The position numbers and the translations under genes are program-made. Positions 36,205 through 45,638 of a stretch of 64,000 nt of DNA are shown one piece after another. The first letter of the stretch is position 1; every line of letters begins with the position of its first letter. Origin of the DNA: Chitinophaga pinensis. GTDB lineage: Bacteria; Bacteroidota; Bacteroidia; Chitinophagales; CAMDFR01. The stretch is from positions 26,247-90,246 of the forward strand of contig CAMART010000010.1 of assembly GCA_945860705.1 (NCBI GenBank), written 5' to 3'. The notes beneath the pieces are model-generated. The model saw only the letters and a program-made list of their open reading frames with translations, was not told the origin of the DNA and made no database searches.

Positions 36205-36699
36205 ATGAAGAAATTTAATTATTTATTATTTATATGTTTTATAAGTTTACTTTTTTCTTGTATTAATTCTAAATACAAGTATTGGGATATTAGTAAATTC
36301 AATATAGATAATAATGCTCTTGAAGATAATGAAGAAGTAAAAATTATTTATACAAGTAGAGGCCCAGATAGTAATACAGAATTGAACTATTATATACACT
36401 TAATTGCTATTTCACAAAAATCGGGTGATACTGTGAATATACTTACTACACCTGATAATGGATTAGAAATAGAAGATAAGGATAAAGTATTCAATTTTTT
36501 CAATCAAGATAACATAGCAACTAAAATTACTCAAGAAGATTTATCCAATTTGAAAGATATAAAAAGTCTAGACATAAAAGAAATTGAAAAAAAAGAATTG
36601 AAAAAAATAGACAAGGTAGCTAGAGACCCCGAATTTGATTATATGGCTGACAATAATTATAAAACTATAATTGGCGTTATTGGTGTAAATGCTCCCTAA
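36205..36699 (+). CDS. Putative lipoprotein of unknown function
   Basis: A 164-residue protein with lipoprotein signal peptide (MKKFNYLLFICFISLLFSCIN, lipobox LFSC). The mature part is acidic and contains a central Lys/Glu/Ile-rich helix (ISLDIKEIEKKELKKIDK-like) and a C-terminal hydrophobic strand (YKTIIGVIGVNAP). No family is recognised. Its stop codon overlaps the stop of the convergent NUDIX gene by a few bases, so there is no terminator between them. Confidence 0.55.
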   Translation: MKKFNYLLFICFISLLFSCINSKYKYWDISKFNIDNNALEDNEEVKIIYTSRGPDSNTELNYYIHLIAISQKSGDTVNILTTPDNGLEIEDKDKVFNFFNQDNIATKITQEDLSNLKDIKSLDIKEIEKKELKKIDKVARDPEFDYMADNNYKTIIGVIGVNAP

Positions 36700-37355
36700 A
36701 AAAGGCTTTGTTGTGCATGATTGAGCACTCTAGATTTGGCTACTATATCACGAATATTTGGATAAGATTTTTCCAATAGAGCATCTATTTCTTCATTTTT
36801 CACCCATCGTACTTCTTCTATCCCTTCTTTTATTTGTGGTTTTAGTTCGCTTGTGGATTTGCCTCGCATACTAAACCAATGGGTTTCTTTAAGTATTGCT
36901 TTATTGTGCAGATTGTATGTATGATACGTACAACCCAGTTTTTGAAAGATATCTTTTATTTTCACGCCTGTTTCTTCTTTCACCTCACGCTTGCTACCAT
37001 CCATAATGTTTTCGCCCGGTTCTATTTTCCCTTTGGGTAAGTCCCATAAACCATTTCTTAGAATCATAAGCAAATCACCAGCTTTATTATAAGTGAGCCC
37101 ACCTCCAGCTATCACTAATTTAAATTGTGAGAAAAAAGCCATTTTGAGTTCCTCGAGATTTTTTGCAACTATATAAAAAACATGATCTTGATATTTTTCG
37201 GTGATGGTATTGATTAGAGTTTTCACTTGCTCTTCGTTCTCAAAAGCAATAAATTGCTCTTTATCCTTAATGATATAGTTTTTGAAATGCCAATATTCTT
37301 CGCTTTCTAGAATTACTTGATTTTGGTTGAGATATATTTTATAACTTTGAATCAT
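36696..37355 (-). CDS. NUDIX hydrolase
   Basis: A 219-residue protein with a Nudix box starting GKIEPGENIMDGSKREVKEE (Gly, then REVxEExG) in the second half, preceded by GDLLMILRNGLWDLPKG. The first 70 residues form an N-terminal domain without a recognised signature. Nudix enzymes hydrolyse nucleoside diphosphates linked to another group. The substrate here is unknown, and an RppH-like, ADP-ribose or diadenosine polyphosphate role cannot be told apart. The gene is divergent from pyrE with about 100 bases between. Confidence 0.88.
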   Translation of the reverse strand: MIQSYKIYLNQNQVILESEEYWHFKNYIIKDKEQFIAFENEEQVKTLINTITEKYQDHVFYIVAKNLEELKMAFFSQFKLVIAGGGLTYNKAGDLLMILRNGLWDLPKGKIEPGENIMDGSKREVKEETGVKIKDIFQKLGCTYHTYNLHNKAILKETHWFSMRGKSTSELKPQIKEGIEEVRWVKNEEIDALLEKSYPNIRDIVAKSRVLNHAQQSLF

Positions 37356-37459
37356 AAATACAAATATACCTAAGTGAAGTCTTTAAAAAGTGCATTTGAT
37401 TATTATTTTTTAAACATAAAAATTTAGGATTGTATAAAATTCTGTAAACACTATAAAAT

Positions 37460-38086
37460 ATGACTATTAGCGAACAAGTAGCTTTAAAATTATTAGAAAT
37501 AGGAGCAGTAAAACTCAATCCTACAAATCCATACACATGGGCTAGTGGTATGAAAAGCCCTATATATTGCGACAATAGGTTTGTGCTTTCATTTCCAGAT
37601 GCTAGAGATTTGATAAAAAATTCGTTTGCTACTATCATACAAGAACAATTTAAAAATATAGATGTAGTAGCAGGTGTAGCTACTGGAGCCATAGCACATG
37701 GAGTGCTGGTAGCAGAAGTACTACAAAAACCATTTGTGTACGTACGTAGTAGTGTCAAAGCACATGGACTGGGCAATATGGTAGAAGGCAAAATAACTGC
37801 AGGAGATAAAGTTTTAGTCATTGAGGACTTGATATCTACAGGTGGTAGCAGTCTCAAAGCTATAGAAGCACTTCGCGAAGTTGGTGCTGATGTATTGGCT
37901 TTGGGTGCTATATTTACTTATGGTTTTGATAAAGCAACAAAGGCATTTGAAGATGCGAATTGTCCGTTTTTCACATTGAGCAATTATCCTATTTTGATAG
38001 ATATAGCAATAAAAAACAATTTTGTGAGTTTAGAGAATAAAGAAATATTGATGAACTGGTATGCAAACCCAGAAAAATGGGCTTAA
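37460..38086 (+). CDS. pyrE: Orotate phosphoribosyltransferase
   Basis: A 208-residue type I phosphoribosyltransferase. The PRPP-binding loop VLVIEDLISTGGSSLKA is at about 118-134. The N-terminal ALKLLEIGAVKLNP and WASGMKSPIYCDNR (orotate site) and the flexible loop VKAHGLGNMVEG are present. It joins orotate to PRPP in pyrimidine synthesis to give orotidine monophosphate. The repeat-protein gene follows with a short gap on the same strand and may be co-transcribed. Confidence 0.95.
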   Translation: MTISEQVALKLLEIGAVKLNPTNPYTWASGMKSPIYCDNRFVLSFPDARDLIKNSFATIIQEQFKNIDVVAGVATGAIAHGVLVAEVLQKPFVYVRSSVKAHGLGNMVEGKITAGDKVLVIEDLISTGGSSLKAIEALREVGADVLALGAIFTYGFDKATKAFEDANCPFFTLSNYPILIDIAIKNNFVSLENKEILMNWYANPEKWA

Positions 38087-38117
38087 TTTTGGTATATTTA
38101 TTGAAGTAATAATAGAA

Positions 38118-39227
38118 ATGAAACACATATTGACATTGAAAAATTTGGTCTTACTTTTTATACTACTTATTAGCAGTATATCTATGTCTATAAAAGCGCA
38201 AGACATTGGTGCATTTGAAGATGACCAAAAATGGTTTTATGTATTTGATAGAGGTGAGTTTCATAGACTAGAATTCAATCCTGTCAAAAATTTTTATGTA
38301 GGTGGTTCATTCGTGGCATATGTAGATTTTCAAAACAGATTTAAAGTATTTTATAACGGTAAATTATTTGAGCTACAAGATGCTGTACCTACACAGATAG
38401 GCAATTCTGATTTTTTGTTTGGATATATGTATTTTAGAAATTTGAAAATACTTTGGAACAATAAAATAGAAACCTATGATACATGGTCATATAGAACCCA
38501 ATTTGGTGATAGTATGATTGCTTATATAGATTATATGAATGCGATGAAAGTATTTCAAAATGGAGCTCTTACTACTGTTGAGACTTGGGCAGATACTACT
38601 TTTGATTTTAAAGTAGCAGATAATATGCTGGTGTATTTCGACCAAAATAGAGCTATGTGTGTATATACAAATGGCGTAAAAAATACTATAGAAAGCATAC
38701 CACCAAAAGAGTTTAAAGCAGAAAGAAATACTGTAGCTTATATAGATTATATAGACAATTTTAAAGTATACTTTAAAGAAGAAATGTTCACACCAGAGTC
38801 ATTTCCACCAAAGAGTTATCAAGTGGGTGAAAACATAGTAGCTTATGTGACTAATGATAATACCTTTAAGATATTTCATGATGGTGAGGTAGAGACACTA
38901 CTAGAGCTTCCACCAAAATCATATACTATTAAACAAAATATTTTGACATATATAGACAATCAAGGATTTTTTTATTGTTATTATAAAAACAAAAAAATAA
39001 GATTGGAAAACTTTACTCCTGCCAAAACACTTATAGATAACAATGTACTTATCTATACAGATTTGGACATGAGACTAAAAGGCTTCTATAATGGTGAGCA
39101 AGTAAACATCAGTAATGAAGCAGTGCAATATCAGCAACTATACAATAACGTAGTCATATACAAACCGCTTCCTTATAAAATATACGCTTATTGGAAAGGA
39201 AAAGTATATCCTTTTGAGAAAAACTAA
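38118..39227 (+). CDS. Secreted protein made of about nine 35-residue beta repeats
   Basis: A 369-residue protein with signal peptide (MKHILTLKNLVLLFILLISS ... KAQ) from ATG 38118. An earlier start within pyrE is unlikely. The mature part is an array of about nine units of roughly 35 residues with the shape [IV]AYID-x4-FKVF-x-NG-x6-E-x-PPKSY-x4-N. Clear copies are VAYVDFQNRFKVFYNG, IAYIDYMNAMKVFQNG, VAYIDYIDNFKVYFKE and VAYVTNDNTFKIFHDG. Each unit predicts three to four strands, so a beta-propeller or beta-helix is likely. I do not recognise the family. It is followed by a START-like protein. Confidence 0.7.
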   Translation: MKHILTLKNLVLLFILLISSISMSIKAQDIGAFEDDQKWFYVFDRGEFHRLEFNPVKNFYVGGSFVAYVDFQNRFKVFYNGKLFELQDAVPTQIGNSDFLFGYMYFRNLKILWNNKIETYDTWSYRTQFGDSMIAYIDYMNAMKVFQNGALTTVETWADTTFDFKVADNMLVYFDQNRAMCVYTNGVKNTIESIPPKEFKAERNTVAYIDYIDNFKVYFKEEMFTPESFPPKSYQVGENIVAYVTNDNTFKIFHDGEVETLLELPPKSYTIKQNILTYIDNQGFFYCYYKNKKIRLENFTPAKTLIDNNVLIYTDLDMRLKGFYNGEQVNISNEAVQYQQLYNNVVIYKPLPYKIYAYWKGKVYPFEKN

Positions 39228-39264
39228 AATATTCAACCACCGAATATAATAAACTTAACTTATA

Positions 39265-39272
39265 TATTTTTG
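39265..39272 (+). promoter_or_regulatory. Candidate -7 promoter box of the START-like gene
   Basis: TATTTTTG matches TAnnTTTG, 26 bases before the ATG at 39298. Confidence 0.35.
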
Positions 39273-39297
39273 TTATAATTTACAATAATATCTATTT

Positions 39298-39891
39298 ATG
39301 AAAAAGAATCTTATCTCTATATTTTTTATATTATTAAGTATATGTTCTCTTGCTCAAAAAGACTGGAAATACGAAAAGTCTAAAGGCACTATAAAAGCAT
39401 ATACAAAAGATACAGGCAAGCCTTTCAAGATGTATAAAATAGTGTGTACAGTGAAAGCCCCTATAGAAAAAGTAATGAAAAAATATGCAGATATAGCTAC
39501 CCATTCTCAATGGATGAGTGACATTCAAAAATCTGAAGTTAAAACTACTGTGAATGCCAATGAGTTTATCTCTTACTATGAAATAAAACTTCCTTGGCCT
39601 ATGGAAAACAGAGATGCGGTATATAAACTTACCAAAACCTATGATGCCGCTACTCAGACAACTTATTTTCGATTCAAAGCTGCACCAGATTTGATGCCTG
39701 CAAAAAAAGGATTTATACGTATAAAAATAAGTGATGGATATTGGAGTTTCAAAAAAATAGACGAGAATACCACTCAAGTAGAAACATCTTCCTACACAGA
39801 AACAGATGGTATACCTGCATGGATGGTCAATGGTTTTATCATAGATGGACCTATGAAAACTTTTGAATCCTTTATTTCGATTTGTGAGTAA
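39298..39891 (+). CDS. Secreted START/SRPBCC domain protein
   Basis: A 197-residue protein with signal peptide MKKNLISIFFILLSICSLAQ. The mature part follows the START pattern: DWKYEKSKGTIKAYTKD, then FKMYKIVCTVKAPIEKVMK, WMSDIQKSEV, YEIKLPWPMENRDAVYKL and DGIPAWMVNGFIIDGP with a closing helix. These residues match the StAR-related lipid-transfer proteins found in Bacteroidota. The domain forms a pocket for lipids or other hydrophobic ligands. An exported form could move lipids in the periplasm. Confidence 0.85.
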   Translation: MKKNLISIFFILLSICSLAQKDWKYEKSKGTIKAYTKDTGKPFKMYKIVCTVKAPIEKVMKKYADIATHSQWMSDIQKSEVKTTVNANEFISYYEIKLPWPMENRDAVYKLTKTYDAATQTTYFRFKAAPDLMPAKKGFIRIKISDGYWSFKKIDENTTQVETSSYTETDGIPAWMVNGFIIDGPMKTFESFISICE

Positions 39892-39897
39892 TAATTA

Positions 39898-40911
39898 TTA
39901 TTTATTACACAACTCCATATACAACTCCATATATTTTTTTCGTATCTCATCTTTATCAAATTGGGTAATGAGCTTTTTTGAAATATTTTTTGCTTCTTCA
40001 AAGTAGGCAGTATCACTCATTAGTTTTTTAGTGATAGCAATATATTCCTCATTGTTATTTACATGTAAGTAAGGATTCTCAAAAAGTGTTTCGTATTCTT
40101 TCAGATTTCTATATACTACAGGCATACCGCAAGCTGTAGCTTCTAGTGGAGCTAATGGGCAGTTTTCTTGATAGGATGGAAACAACATCATATCTGCTGC
40201 ACTATAAATATTAATCATATCCTCCATAGGAAAAGTGCCTGCAAAATTTACATGTTTTGGAGCTGAAGCGATACGCTGGTCTATACGAGCTACTCCTTCT
40301 GTGAATGCACCAAATGGCCTCCCACCTGCCCACACAAATTTTGCTTCTGGTATAGCTGTGGCAATATCTATAAAATCATCTACGCCTTTTCTACCTTGTA
40401 GTTGCCCAACACCAAGCACTACAAAATCTGTTTCACTCAACCCAAGTAATGCTCTTCCTTTTTTTCTTTTCTCATCTGAATATTTCCATCGCTCTACAGG
40501 AACTGGATTTGGTATACGAACTACTTTAGGTTTTGAAGTTAGTGACTTTATTGCATCTTCTACCATAGGCGAGATAGCTATACATACATCGGCATACGCA
40601 TATACTTTCCTTAAATACCAAGTAAGAAATGGATGAAACTGTTTTAAAAATGGTACTGTACCTATAGCAGAATCAGGAATAATATGTGCAGTAAAAACAC
40701 GCTTACCTTTATATCTTCTGCCTTTCCACCAATAAAGTGGCCCATAAGTATGGCTATGAAAAATATCGCCCCATCTATCATTATTGCAGACTACAGATAC
40801 ATCATCTTTTTCTCTGAGCAATTCTACTAAATCAATAAAAGCTGTATGAACCCCTGTAGCTTCATAGCCTCCAAAGGTTTCAGAAAACATATGTATGATT
40901 GGTTTATTCAT
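39898..40911 (-). CDS. Glycosyltransferase family 4 protein
   Basis: A 337-residue GT-B glycosyltransferase. The acceptor domain shows FSETFGGYEATGVHTAF and an early FTAHI segment. The donor domain shows VVLGVGQLQGRKGVDDFI, VNFAGTFPMEDMINIYSAADM and the nucleotide-sugar motif MLFPSYQENCPLAPLEATACG (ExxxxxxxE type). It adds a sugar to a surface glycan or lipid, and donor and acceptor are unknown. It overlaps the downstream end of the EamA transporter gene by eight bases, so the two are co-translated. Confidence 0.88.
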   Translation of the reverse strand: MNKPIIHMFSETFGGYEATGVHTAFIDLVELLREKDDVSVVCNNDRWGDIFHSHTYGPLYWWKGRRYKGKRVFTAHIIPDSAIGTVPFLKQFHPFLTWYLRKVYAYADVCIAISPMVEDAIKSLTSKPKVVRIPNPVPVERWKYSDEKRKKGRALLGLSETDFVVLGVGQLQGRKGVDDFIDIATAIPEAKFVWAGGRPFGAFTEGVARIDQRIASAPKHVNFAGTFPMEDMINIYSAADMMLFPSYQENCPLAPLEATACGMPVVYRNLKEYETLFENPYLHVNNNEEYIAITKKLMSDTAYFEEAKNISKKLITQFDKDEIRKKYMELYMELCNK

Positions 40912-41818
40912 TTATTTTTTCGTGTATTGCTTTTGTGGCATTTGTAGTTTGGTAATATTTGATGGCAGTATATATAAGTACGCTACTCAATATTAATAAG
41001 AGTCCTAGATAAAATTGTGTGTTTAATTCTTTTTGTTCTTTGAATAAAATCATAGCGGCCGCAATACCCCAAACTGGTTCCATATTAAAGGCAAGATTGG
41101 ATGTAAAGGAACTTACTTTGCGAAGCACATACAAATTCATAATAAATGGGGTAAGCGTACAAACTATTACAAATACGAAAAGCATATATACTTCATTAGT
41201 AGTTGGAAATAAAGCAATTCCTTTATTGAATTGCAGATAGATAGGCATAATTAAAGTAAGAAAACCAAGCGCACTAGCAAACTCCCATTGAGTAAGTCTA
41301 TACGGATCATTATTCTCTGTCAAATCTTTATTGAAAATACTTGCAAGTGCAACTATCAAAGCACTAATAATTCCTAATATAGTACCAAAAGCAGAACCGC
41401 TTTTTGCTTGAAAAATCAGCATCATACCTATAGAAGCCAGACACGCAAGCAATAATTCTGTAGCTTTAAATTTTCGTTTATTGATGAGTGGTTCTATCAA
41501 TGCATTAAAAACAGCCACTGTAGAAATAGTGCTCATAGCAATAGATACATTGGCATATTTTATTGAGCCATACCAAAAAAGCCAATGAATACAATAGAGA
41601 ATCCCTACGAGAGTTGCTTTCCATTTATAGGCTGGTTTTATAGGAGTTGTTTTTACAAAAAGACGAATATATATAGATAAGAAAATGACACTTAAAAATA
41701 ATCTATACCAAATAAGCACCCCTTCTTGCAGCGAAATTGCCTTTCCAAATATGCCTGTAAAGCTTACTAAAAAAACTAAAAAATGAAGTAATAAATATGG
41801 TCTAAAATTTTTTGACAT
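40904..41818 (-). CDS. EamA/DMT superfamily transporter
   Basis: A 304-residue protein with ten membrane segments in two five-helix EamA repeats. The first repeat starts YLLLHFLVFLVSFTGIFGK. The second ends with NLAFNMEPVWGIAAAMILF, a typical EamA motif with EP near the last helices. Drug/metabolite transporters move small metabolites. The substrate is unknown. It lies directly before the GT4 gene with an overlap, which may indicate export of a sugar or lipid intermediate, but this is weak. Confidence 0.85.
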   Translation of the reverse strand: MSKNFRPYLLLHFLVFLVSFTGIFGKAISLQEGVLIWYRLFLSVIFLSIYIRLFVKTTPIKPAYKWKATLVGILYCIHWLFWYGSIKYANVSIAMSTISTVAVFNALIEPLINKRKFKATELLLACLASIGMMLIFQAKSGSAFGTILGIISALIVALASIFNKDLTENNDPYRLTQWEFASALGFLTLIMPIYLQFNKGIALFPTTNEVYMLFVFVIVCTLTPFIMNLYVLRKVSSFTSNLAFNMEPVWGIAAAMILFKEQKELNTQFYLGLLLILSSVLIYTAIKYYQTTNATKAIHEKINE

Positions 41819-41865
41819 TGTAGTGACAATATTACTATTAATTAATTTGTATATTAGCCCTAATT

Positions 41866-43243
41866 ATGTACAAAATTATACACATATTTTTTATTAATCG
41901 CTATAGCTTTCACAGCTAATAGTCAACTATATACTTGGAAAGCAAAAATACTAGACGCTAATAACAACAAGCCAATAGAGTCTGTAGCTATATATATCGA
42001 CAAAACAAGTATTGCCACATTTAGTGATGAAAATGGATTATTTGAATTAAAAATTCCATACAGTTATTTTGAATCAACTAATATGCTGAGTATTCGTATG
42101 TATGGATATGAAGAAATGAAAATGAATATTGATAGTAATCAATTAAAAACCATTAATAGAATAGGATTAAAAAGTAAAGAGATAATCATATGTACTATAC
42201 CAATAGTAGAATACAAAGCACTTACAATAGTACAAAAAGCTGTGAAAGCACTTGATACACTTTACTTAAATGAAAATAAAAAGCAACATTTTTATTATAT
42301 ACAAACACATAAAGAAAATGGAAAATATGTTAGGATGATAGAATCATTTTTAGATTTCTATCCAAAAAAATATACAGTAAATACCAATAAGATACAGCAA
42401 GACCAATATACTATAACCTCACTAGCAAGGAGTAATAGTTTTGAGCAAAATGAATATCAGCATGGAGAACATATCAATGATTTATTATTAGAAAATTATT
42501 TTGTATATTCGCTAGGTAGTCCACTATTCTTGAAAAATAGCCAATATTATACTTATAAGTTTGCTGATACATGCGACAAAATAAATTACTATATCTATTT
42601 TGATACAAAGGCAAGTAGTAACGTAGTAAAAACTAGAGGAGTTATAACAATAGATAGAAATAATTTTGCAATAAAAAGTATAGAAGTAGAAAAATATAAA
42701 AATGCAAAAAGCGAAAATGAATCATGGAAACTAAGAAATGCTACTTTGAAAATAAGTACAATAGAAGTAAATGGTAAAATATTTATGGATAATATGATAC
42801 TGAATTACAGTCATGATGTGCAACATCAACGAACACATAATTATATGTGGGTAGTAGAAGAACTATTTGAATTACATTATTTAGAATCTACGGAATATGA
42901 TAATAATCAAGAAATTAATGCTATAAACATCGAAATAGAAAACGTACATTTCAACAATAATAATATAGTAATAAACGATGTAAAAAAAGGAGAAATAGAA
43001 ATAGCACCAAACCCAGTAAAAGATAATTTTGATCTTATGTTTAATGCTGTAAATAATGGAACTGGTAATATTGTTATTTACAGTCTGAATGGAGAAATGG
43101 TATACAATAGCACAATAAACTATGAAATCGGATATAACAAAATAAATGTAAATGATATTAACTCGTTTTCTATTGGTGAATATATTATTGAATTTAGCAG
43201 TAATGATTTTAGAGCAAGTAAAAAAATATGCATTATCAAATAA
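41866..43243 (+). pseudogene. T9SS-sorted protein with CarboxypepD_reg-like N-domain; frameshift in the signal peptide
   Basis: The ATG at 41866 reads MYKIIHIFF into a T6 run (41887-41892) and then goes out of frame. Removing one T gives the clean signal peptide MYKIIHIFLLIAIAFTANSQ followed by the CarboxypepD_reg-like domain (AKILDANNNKPIESVAIYID, FSDENGLFELKIPYSYF). The rest, open to 43243, has a central unknown domain and ends in a T9SS type A sorting domain (IAPNPVKDNFDLMFN ... FSIGEYIIEFSSNDF). An internal ATG at 42083 would lack both signal peptide and first domain. The tract may be a sequence error or a phase-variable switch. It is divergent from the EamA gene. Confidence 0.8.
41887..41892 (+). 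repeat. Homopolymer T tract in a signal-peptide coding region
   Basis: A six-T run at which the frame of the T9SS protein breaks. Five T would restore it. Confidence 0.6.
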
Positions 43244-43265
43244 AAATATAGGTTCTGGTAGGGAT

Positions 43266-43300
43266 AAACGAGATTCAACAGTGGTGTTGGTCCCGTTTTT
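43266..43300 (+). terminator. Intrinsic terminator after the T9SS protein gene
   Basis: An imperfect stem of about 14 bp (AAACG...CAACA, 43266-43280, with TGTTG...CGTTT, 43285-43298) and loop GTGG is followed by a T-rich run. Confidence 0.7.
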
Positions 43301-43358
43301 ATTTTATATAAAAATGAAGCTATATAAGTTTCATTTTTTTTATGTATGTTTGTTGTAG

Positions 43359-44888
43359 ATGGCTTTGAATATATATCAAAATAAAACTCGACTTAAGCTT
43401 TTACTACTTTTCATAGCAATGCTTATTGCATTAGTAACCTTGTGGTATACTAATCAGCTTGCTAACAGAATAGCATCTGATGAAGAAAAAAAAGTAAAAC
43501 TATGGGCAGAAGCAATAGAGAACAAAGCGAAAATAGTAAAATACACCAATGATTTATTTCTTAGAATCAGTGAAAGTGAAAAAAGTAATGCTAATCTTTG
43601 GGCAGGAGCAATAAACATTATATCAAGTACCACTGATGATAATGTATTGACATATTTAAGCAGTATAACAACAAGTAATAAAAATACTCCTATGCTACTT
43701 GTAAATGAAGATATGCGAATCATAGGAAATAGAAATATTGAAGGTCTAAATATTGAAGATAGTATAGTTTTCAGAGGAAGAGTAGAAGAACTTTTTTCTA
43801 AATACCCTCCTATTTTAATAGACACCCGTATTGCAGATATTCGAATTGTCAATTTTGTATATTACCTAGATTCCAAAATTTTTACAGATTTAAAAACTAT
43901 TCTTAAAGACTTATTAGAATCTTTTGTAAGTGAAGTAGTAATCAATTCTGCTAGTGTGCCGGTAATATTGGTAAATGAAAAAGGTGAAATAGAATACCAT
44001 GGAAACCTTGAAAAAAATACTGATAATAATGTGAAACTGTTAAGAGCTAGACTTGAAAAAATGAAAAGCAATGGTAAATCTATCACATTAGATTTAGGAC
44101 CTGGCAAAAGAAAAATACTTTACTACGAAAATTCTGCTACTTACAATCAATTAAAATTCTTTCCATTTATTCAACTATCCATTTTTGCAGGATTTTTATT
44201 TATAGGTTACTTAGCATTCAGTGGTGCTCGTAGAGTAGAAGAAAATCAAGTATGGGTAGGTATGAGTAAAGAAACTGCCCATCAAATGGGAACCCCACTC
44301 TCCTCTCTCAATGCATGGGTAGAACTTTTAAAAGATTCTTCAATAGAAGAATTGAAAGAGATGAATATAGCTGAAGAAATAGAAAAAGATGTAATACGTT
44401 TAAGTTTAGTAGCTGATAGATTTAGCAAGATTGGTTCTAAACCTGAATTAAAACCTATGAATCTAGAGGAAATAATAGAAGATACTGTAGCCTATTTTAA
44501 AGTAAGAACTTCTCTAAGAACAGAATTTGAAATAAATAAAACGGAAGATATTCAAGAAGTAAAAATCAATAAAGAATTATTTATTTGGGTACTTGAAAAC
44601 CTAATTAAAAATGCTATTGATGCCATGGAAGGCATTGGCTCAATAACTGTTAACTATGGTAAATTTAATGACAATGTATACATTGATATTATTGATACAG
44701 GCAAAGGAGTACCAAAAGGAAGCTACGAAACTATTTTCCAACCTGGATATACTACAAAAGCTAGAGGATGGGGACTTGGTCTTTCACTTTGCAAAAGAAT
44801 TATAGTAAATTATCATAAAGGTAAAATATTTGTGAAAGACTCAAAACCAGGACAGGGAACTACATTTAGAATATTATTGCCAGATTAA
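43359..44888 (+). CDS. Sensor histidine kinase
   Basis: A 509-residue membrane kinase. One membrane helix at about 12-32 and a second at about 270-288 frame an extracytoplasmic sensor region of roughly 240 residues. The H-box is ETAHQMGTPLSSLNAW with the phospho-accepting His at about 308. HATPase boxes follow: ENLIKNAIDAM (N), DTGKGVPKG (G1), GYTTKARGWGLGLSL (F/G2) and GQGTTFRILLP. There is no HAMP or receiver domain, and no response regulator lies nearby, so this is an orphan kinase. The signal is unknown. Confidence 0.9.
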   Translation: MALNIYQNKTRLKLLLLFIAMLIALVTLWYTNQLANRIASDEEKKVKLWAEAIENKAKIVKYTNDLFLRISESEKSNANLWAGAINIISSTTDDNVLTYLSSITTSNKNTPMLLVNEDMRIIGNRNIEGLNIEDSIVFRGRVEELFSKYPPILIDTRIADIRIVNFVYYLDSKIFTDLKTILKDLLESFVSEVVINSASVPVILVNEKGEIEYHGNLEKNTDNNVKLLRARLEKMKSNGKSITLDLGPGKRKILYYENSATYNQLKFFPFIQLSIFAGFLFIGYLAFSGARRVEENQVWVGMSKETAHQMGTPLSSLNAWVELLKDSSIEELKEMNIAEEIEKDVIRLSLVADRFSKIGSKPELKPMNLEEIIEDTVAYFKVRTSLRTEFEINKTEDIQEVKINKELFIWVLENLIKNAIDAMEGIGSITVNYGKFNDNVYIDIIDTGKGVPKGSYETIFQPGYTTKARGWGLGLSLCKRIIVNYHKGKIFVKDSKPGQGTTFRILLPD

Positions 44889-44894
44889 ATCTTT

Positions 44895-45551
44895 TTACTT
44901 CCCTCTCATCAAAACCATCAATAACTCTGAATCTTTATATAAATATAAATATTTTTTAGTGATTTTATAAGTATTTACTTTTTGTAAATTTTGCATAAAA
45001 TCAGTTTCAATACTTCCTTCGCAATACATTTTGGTAGAGCCCATTTGAGAAAAATTAAGTGTATTATTCATTTGTTTGTAAGTACCAAAAAAACTATTGC
45101 AAGAGTTATTACCACTTATCTGAGTATCAGCTCCAAAAACTATATTGGCTTTACCATCTACAACTTTTGACAATGTAGTAGATTTCAATATTTTTCTCAA
45201 TATCCATTTTGCTTGTAGCTTTGTATATGTATTTGAAGGTATTGCTTTATTTTTTTCCATTATCTCGATAAGTTTATATTTAATATTTGATGCATCAGCA
45301 GCTGAATTTTCTATTTTTATCAATTCTACTTTTAGTTTGTATTCATAACCAGCTTCATGAGTAAAACCCTCTATTTCATTATAAAATATAGTATAAGGAG
45401 CATCAGGATTTTTTTTTATTTGCAAACATTGTGTCCATGCTACACCAGTACAGGTAACTATATTAGGCCCTATATAATAAATAACTGTTTGAGAGTTGGC
45501 TATATTAATCACAATATATATTATGATTAATAGTATACTAATTTTTTTCAT
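44895..45551 (-). CDS. Secreted DUF4377/META domain protein
   Basis: A 218-residue protein with signal peptide MKKISILLIIIYIVINIANS. The first mature half matches the DUF4377 pattern (IGPNIVTCTGVAWTQCLQIK, YNEIEGFTHEAGYEYKLKVE). The second half matches a META domain (AKWILRKILKST, NIVFGADTQISGNNSCNSFF, NFSQMGSTKMYCEGS). META domains occur in HslJ-like heat-induced envelope proteins linked to novobiocin tolerance and motility. The exact function is unknown. Several Cys suggest a disulfide-bonded periplasmic protein. Confidence 0.82.
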   Translation of the reverse strand: MKKISILLIIIYIVINIANSQTVIYYIGPNIVTCTGVAWTQCLQIKKNPDAPYTIFYNEIEGFTHEAGYEYKLKVELIKIENSAADASNIKYKLIEIMEKNKAIPSNTYTKLQAKWILRKILKSTTLSKVVDGKANIVFGADTQISGNNSCNSFFGTYKQMNNTLNFSQMGSTKMYCEGSIETDFMQNLQKVNTYKITKKYLYLYKDSELLMVLMRGK

Positions 45552-45638
45552 ATTATATTTATTTCAAATGAAGTGCCAAATTTAAACAGATAAAATCTTT
45601 AATAGTATTAATTTTACACTATAAACATTCAATATAAG

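Noticed and set aside
37339..37857. 172-codon open frame antisense to pyrE
   Set aside because: It is Ser/Thr/Pro/Cys-rich with no domain and lies fully opposite a clear pyrE gene; a shadow of pyrE codon use.
42083..43243. T9SS protein starting at the internal ATG 42083
   Set aside because: The in-frame sequence upstream to about 41893 encodes the end of a signal peptide and a CarboxypepD_reg-like domain, so the true gene starts at 41866 with a frameshift.
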